37,593 bases of DNA. It comes from Oligoflexales bacterium. Lineage in GTDB: Bacteria; Bdellovibrionota_B; Oligoflexia; Oligoflexales; JAGOVF01. Position 1 is the stretch's first letter, and the number at the start of each line of letters is the position of its first letter. The DNA lies in NCBI GenBank assembly GCA_018060885.1, contig JAGOVF010000018.1, positions 1-37,593 of the forward strand. Reading direction: 5' to 3'. The translations under genes were made by a program, and so were the position numbers. Positions 34,490 to 37,593 of this stretch are shown here, piece after piece. Under the pieces are notes generated by a model that was given only the letters and a program-made list of their open reading frames with translations, had not been told where the DNA came from and did not search any database.

Positions 34490-35512
34490 TCAATATAATT
34501 TGATGTCGATTGAGAAAAAGTTCTCTGGATTGAGTACGTAGCCGAAACTACCGTAACGATGAAATTCCGTGCTTGCTCCGAAGTTATTTCCTGAATATCC
34601 TCGCGGCGGGCAGCCATTTGAAACTCGACAAGCTGGAGACTGTAAGCCACGCAAAAAATACTCATGATCATACATCACAAAATGGGTGTGCGGCTGGCCT
34701 CCACTCAATCGATTATTGATAGTACCAAGTTCTTCGCCTTGTTTGACCGACTTACCCAAATACAAGCCCCGCGCCATATTAACGTGAGTCGCAGCTGAGT
34801 AAATATATTCTGAGAAGTTTGGCCCAACGGCCGTTTCAACTCGGTGCCGAACCACCACAACATCGATATAATCACCGACACCTGTCGTTATTAAAGCTAT
34901 CTCGCCATCGGCTATCGCGCGAACAGGTGTTCCAGAACCGCGCTTAGTAAAGACATCTAAACCTAAATGTCCGCCTTCTGCACCAGTTTCGCCAAAGCGC
35001 CACCCAGAGATTATGTAGCCATCTTCGATTGGTTTTATAAAATGACTAACAGCAACTAATTTCTTCCCAGGTGCATTTAATGGTCCACCAGGACTAGATG
35101 GCGTTGCGTCAACTGGTTCGACAATGACTGCTGGCGGAACTTCTTCAACGGGAGGAGTTAAGAGAACCCCATCTTTTTCATTTTCAGAGCACTTAGTGTA
35201 AATAGCCGATACAAAGCCCTCTTTCTGCACTTCAGGAACGAAGATCTTCGCCCAAGCATCGCTGATTAGCTTTGGATTAACATCATCTTGTACTTGATCA
35301 CCTTTTTTGCCGCCTCTAAATTCGTAAATCGCACCCTCTGAAACCTTTGCGACTGTGGCGGACTGTCTACGTGGCTCTTCTCTAACATTTAAGCGTGATC
35401 CCGCGGTATTTGTGATCATTACTTTTAAACAGCGGGCATATGACTTTTTCTCGCAATTTAATCCAAAAAAAAGCACGCAGGAAATAACGAGCGTTACTAT
35501 GATCTTATTCAT
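34490..35512 (-). CDS. Secreted SH3b-M23 metallopeptidase (probable peptidoglycan hydrolase)
   Basis: The 340-residue protein has a signal peptide (cleavage probably after A26 in KSYARC). It is followed by a bacterial SH3-like domain (NTAGSRLNVREEPRRQSATVAKVSEG to about residue 107), a Pro-rich linker and a C-terminal M23/LytM domain. Zinc ligands H182 and D186 lie in GGHLGLD, with H243 (ATHV) and H275/H277 in QPHTHF also present. M23 enzymes are usually endopeptidases that cut peptidoglycan cross-links, and the SH3b domain may hold it on the wall. The start is ATG at 35512 with AAGGGA seven bases before; the open frame to 35554 is ignored. The broken copy follows 41 nt downstream. Confidence 0.88.
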   Translation of the reverse strand: MNKIIVTLVISCVLFFGLNCEKKSYARCLKVMITNTAGSRLNVREEPRRQSATVAKVSEGAIYEFRGGKKGDQVQDDVNPKLISDAWAKIFVPEVQKEGFVSAIYTKCSENEKDGVLLTPPVEEVPPAVIVEPVDATPSSPGGPLNAPGKKLVAVSHFIKPIEDGYIISGWRFGETGAEGGHLGLDVFTKRGSGTPVRAIADGEIALITTGVGDYIDVVVVRHRVETAVGPNFSEYIYSAATHVNMARGLYLGKSVKQGEELGTINNRLSGGQPHTHFVMYDHEYFLRGLQSPACRVSNGCPPRGYSGNNFGASTEFHRYGSFGYVLNPENFFSIDIKLY

Positions 35513-35847
35513 TTGTAGTCCCTTACACGGTTCGACTTTCTCTTTAGCTCTCAAGCTAGCTCTCTAGATCTCTAGATCGCTTGTTCGCTAAACAACACAA
35601 CAAGAGTTTTTCGTTCAAGACCATCCTAGTCTTTGGCTTTTTTTTGATGCTAATTCATAGCAAACAAGTTTTTATTGCTGCCTTGTTAGCAAAAAATTTA
35701 AAAAAAGAAAACAGTTTTGGTTCAAGTCGTTAAAAATTTGACGAATATTTTTCGCAGCTTCAGATATTTTATCTAAAGTTAATTATCAAAACTCCGAAAG
35801 CATACTTTGAAGTGCTGGATTAATTACTATTTTTGGGAACGCAATTT
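35513..35847. other. Intergenic region between divergent M23 and STAS genes
   Basis: About 335 bp lie between the divergent starts and must contain promoters for both genes. Notable items are the short repeated CTCTAGAT pair at about 35561-35576, and a small hairpin, AAGAC with GTCTT and a 7-nt loop (35617-35633), followed by a run of eight T on the plus strand. No plus-strand gene precedes that hairpin. I see no credible ORF or tRNA here. Confidence 0.55.
35617..35645 (+). terminator. Orphan terminator-like hairpin
   Basis: AAGAC (35617-35621) pairs with GTCTT (35629-35633) around a 7-nt loop, and TGGC plus eight T follow. On the plus strand this looks like a short intrinsic terminator, yet no annotated plus-strand gene lies upstream. 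It may end a small RNA, or it may be chance. Confidence 0.35.
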
Positions 35848-36327
35848 ATGCCGCTGAACATGCAAATCAAAACTCAAGGTGAGTGGGAGCTTGCTGTATT
35901 TTCAGGGCCAATTAACGAAGATTCTGAATTAATATTAGGAAATTTTGCTGATCAACTTGGTAAAAATGTCATTTTAAACTTAAAAGATATTACTTCCGTT
36001 AATAGTTGTGGAGTAAGAGCATGGATAAATTTCATAAGAAACATTGAAGGTGGCCGTCAATTAATATTTTCTGAATGTAGCCCAGAAATAGTTTCTCAAA
36101 TCAATATGATTCCTAGTTTCAAAGGCAACGCTAAAATTGATTCGGTGTTTGCGAACTTTCGCTGCGAGAGCTGTGGCACTGAAAAAATGATTTTATACAA
36201 ATCTGGCAGTAATATGCCTGCAACTTCTGACAGCGTACTCGCAGCTGAAAAATGCGCAAGTTGCGGCAGCGAAATGGAAATGGATGAAATGCCAGAAGAA
36301 TTCTTTAGTTTTCTAGACGCTGCATAA
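35848..36327 (+). CDS. STAS-domain protein with a C-terminal zinc ribbon
   Basis: The first 100 residues form a STAS domain as found in anti-sigma-factor antagonists, including NVILNLKDITSVNSCGVRAW. S53 sits where SpoIIAA-like proteins are phosphorylated, but the usual DSSG is NSCG here. The C-terminal part holds two CxxC pairs (C106/C109 and C136/C139) in CESCG and CASCG, a zinc-ribbon pattern. The 159-residue protein is cytoplasmic. The ATG at 35848 is chosen over the upstream TTG at 35833 because GGGA lies nine bases before it. The GGDEF gene begins 14 nt after its stop, so the two probably form an operon and may act in one pathway. Confidence 0.82.
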   Translation: MPLNMQIKTQGEWELAVFSGPINEDSELILGNFADQLGKNVILNLKDITSVNSCGVRAWINFIRNIEGGRQLIFSECSPEIVSQINMIPSFKGNAKIDSVFANFRCESCGTEKMILYKSGSNMPATSDSVLAAEKCASCGSEMEMDEMPEEFFSFLDAA

Positions 36328-36341
36328 GGAAACACCAGTAA

Positions 36342-37343
36342 ATGCAGCCATCCAATCATCAGAAAAATTCAAATTCTTACGATGATCTAGTGCAAACATT
36401 CTCTCAGCATGAATCTTTTTGCAAATCGATAATTGATGGATATTTATTACTTGACAACAATTCAAAACCACTTAAATGTAACGCCTTATTCAGCCAAATA
36501 CTGAATATTAAAACCAAACTTATTCTAAAATCTGATAAGCTCTCTGACATTTTGGTATTTATACATAAAGGCATTGAATTATCTTTTAAAGATCTCTTAG
36601 ATAGCAAAGAAAATAAGTTTGAAGAAATTGTTGGAATTTGCAAAGACGGCCCAGAAAAGGGTACCCGATTTAATTTAATACTGGGAATTCATCGCTTTTT
36701 GGATTCAGATGATTGTCCCATTGGAGCATTGCTCATTATTCGTAATATCACTGCAGAAATTGGCCTAAAATCAAAGTACAAAAATCGAGCCAAAGAATCT
36801 ATTACTGATGCATTGACACAGTTGTACAATCGCAACTACCTTGAAGAATTTCTCCAAAAACAAGTCAATCTCTATAAAGAAAAAATCAAGGCCAATTCCG
36901 TCGATGAATCTTTCTGTATCGCAGTCATTGATATAGATTTTTTTAAAAAAATTAATGATGTCTATGGTCACCAAGCCGGCGACTACGCGCTCAAAATTCT
37001 CGCCACGCTCATGACTAAAACATTTCGAAAAGATGATGTTATCTGTCGCTTCGGGGGAGAAGAATTTATTATTGTTTTTAGCAAAACGACTGTTCAAGGC
37101 GCTAAAGTCGCCCTAGAAAAGTTACGTAAACTTTGCGAAGAGACCGCATTGACTTTCGAAACACATAACTTCAAAATGACCGTCAGCTCTGGAGTTTCAG
37201 AATATCTTCCTGGCGAAAGTATCGATGAGACCATTGCCCGTGCAGACGCTGCACTCTATAGCTCAAAAGAACATGGACGCAATAGGGTTACGGTGTATCA
37301 ACCTCAGCATTCAGATTTAGATGAGAGTTCGCAGGCTGTTTAG
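36342..37343 (+). CDS. Diguanylate cyclase with a PAS-like sensory domain
   Basis: The 333-residue protein begins with a PAS-like region (about 20-140, IIDGYLLLDNNSKPLKCNAL), then a GGDEF domain. The active site reads G238-G-E-E-F242, the form associated with cyclase activity. The inhibitory I-site RxxD (R229-K-D-D232) lies five residues before it, so product inhibition is likely. DIDFFKKINDVYGHQAGD and the downstream RADAALYSSKEHGRNRV are conserved. There is no TM segment, so it is cytoplasmic and senses an internal signal. It follows the STAS protein by 14 nt. It makes cyclic di-GMP from two GTP. Confidence 0.93.
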   Translation: MQPSNHQKNSNSYDDLVQTFSQHESFCKSIIDGYLLLDNNSKPLKCNALFSQILNIKTKLILKSDKLSDILVFIHKGIELSFKDLLDSKENKFEEIVGICKDGPEKGTRFNLILGIHRFLDSDDCPIGALLIIRNITAEIGLKSKYKNRAKESITDALTQLYNRNYLEEFLQKQVNLYKEKIKANSVDESFCIAVIDIDFFKKINDVYGHQAGDYALKILATLMTKTFRKDDVICRFGGEEFIIVFSKTTVQGAKVALEKLRKLCEETALTFETHNFKMTVSSGVSEYLPGESIDETIARADAALYSSKEHGRNRVTVYQPQHSDLDESSQAV

Positions 37344-37385
37344 ATTGAGGCGCTCTCGTGCAGTCATCTGATAAGCGATTTTCTT

Positions 37386-37529
37386 TTTAGTTTGTAGCTG
37401 GGTGTATCTGCCCTGCCAGAGGACCGCTCAATTTTTAAGCCATCCATGGCAAAATTTTCGCTACGGGTTCGGGCATCCCGCCCTCACCAGTTCCTCTGGC
37501 AGGGCAGATACACCCAGCTACAAACTAAA
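37386..37529. repeat. 38-bp perfect inverted repeat around a 68-bp spacer
   Basis: The left arm is 37386-37423 and the right arm 37492-37529. They are exact reverse complements over all 38 bases, and the next base on either side does not match. The spacer is 37424-37491. The arms include TGTAGCTGGGTGTATCTG on the left and its complement on the right. The element begins about 40 bp after the GGDEF stop. It has no transposase and no obvious target-site duplication in view. It could be a non-autonomous mobile element, a strong RNA hairpin, or a recombination site. Confidence 0.85.
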
Positions 37530-37593
37530 CAGACTGTCAGTTCTGGATGACATCACCAATCACCGCGAAATTCCCCTTGAACATATCTTATAG
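37402..37593 (+). CDS. Weak 63-residue ORF running through the inverted repeat
   Basis: A GTG-started frame is open from 37402 to a TAG at the very end of the window. The first 42 codons lie within the inverted repeat and are not protein-like. The last part reads SVLDDITNHREIPLEHIL, which could be the end of a real or decayed gene. There is no ribosome-binding site and no recognised family. I list it only because it is the sole ORF at this end. Confidence 0.2.
   Translation: MYLPCQRTAQFLSHPWQNFRYGFGHPALTSSSGRADTPSYKLNRLSVLDDITNHREIPLEHIL

Overview
The window is about 37.6 kb of gene-dense, moderately AT-rich chromosome from a Gram-negative, respiring bacterium. An outer membrane is implied by a TonB-dependent receptor, several lipobox lipoproteins and an outer-membrane-like beta protein. 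The mix of genes (CcoN-CcoO fusion, HTTM-DCC protein, STAS proteins with an NSCG motif, many TPR proteins, many secreted or membrane metallopeptidase-like proteins) suggests Bdellovibrionota/Oligoflexia. That placement is an inference; no rRNA or other decisive marker is present. I see no transposase, phage gene or CRISPR array.

Layout. (1) 1-4150, plus strand: probable tail of mreD, then mrdA (PBP2), rodA and purC. The first three belong to the cell-elongation machinery and are translationally coupled; rodA seems to start at an ATT codon. (2) 4119-6806, minus: a seven-or-more-TM protein with a gluzincin-like HExxH...E domain, preceded by a small helical protein. (3) 7022-8725, plus: two RNA methyltransferase genes. 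(4) 8712-12576: an HTTM-DCC membrane protein, a secreted alpha/beta hydrolase and a lipoprotein with a HELGH motif. (5) 12621-19780, minus: a complete cbb3 oxidase locus in the order ccoI, ccoS, ccoNO (fused), ccoQ, ccoP (one heme), ccoG, with a divergent TauE/DsbD-like gene at 19827. (6) 20744-24934: a secreted beta protein, then a cobalamin riboswitch driving btuB and a lipoprotein beta-propeller that looks like a BtuG-type B12 capture protein. (7) 25015-25195: tRNA-Val(TAC) with a strong promoter, directly upstream of the riboswitch. (8) 25220-30986, minus: a TM protein with an acidic tail, two TPR proteins and a small Cys-rich protein, with a terminator and a REP-like palindrome. (9) 31189-33453: an EF-hand lipoprotein, a glutaryl-CoA-dehydrogenase-type enzyme and an ICMT/PEMT-like membrane protein. 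(10) 33526-35512, minus: a tandem duplication of a secreted SH3b-M23 peptidase; the downstream copy is broken by a deletion of about 130 nt. (11) 35848-37343, plus: a STAS protein with a zinc ribbon, followed by a PAS-like GGDEF diguanylate cyclase. (12) 37386-37529: perfect 38-bp inverted repeats around a 68-bp spacer.

How the genes work together. The cbb3 locus holds structural genes and most assembly genes (copper ATPase, CcoS, CcoG). The btuB pair forms a riboswitch-controlled B12 uptake unit. The elongasome genes form a conserved shape-determination unit. The STAS and GGDEF pair is probably a signalling operon.
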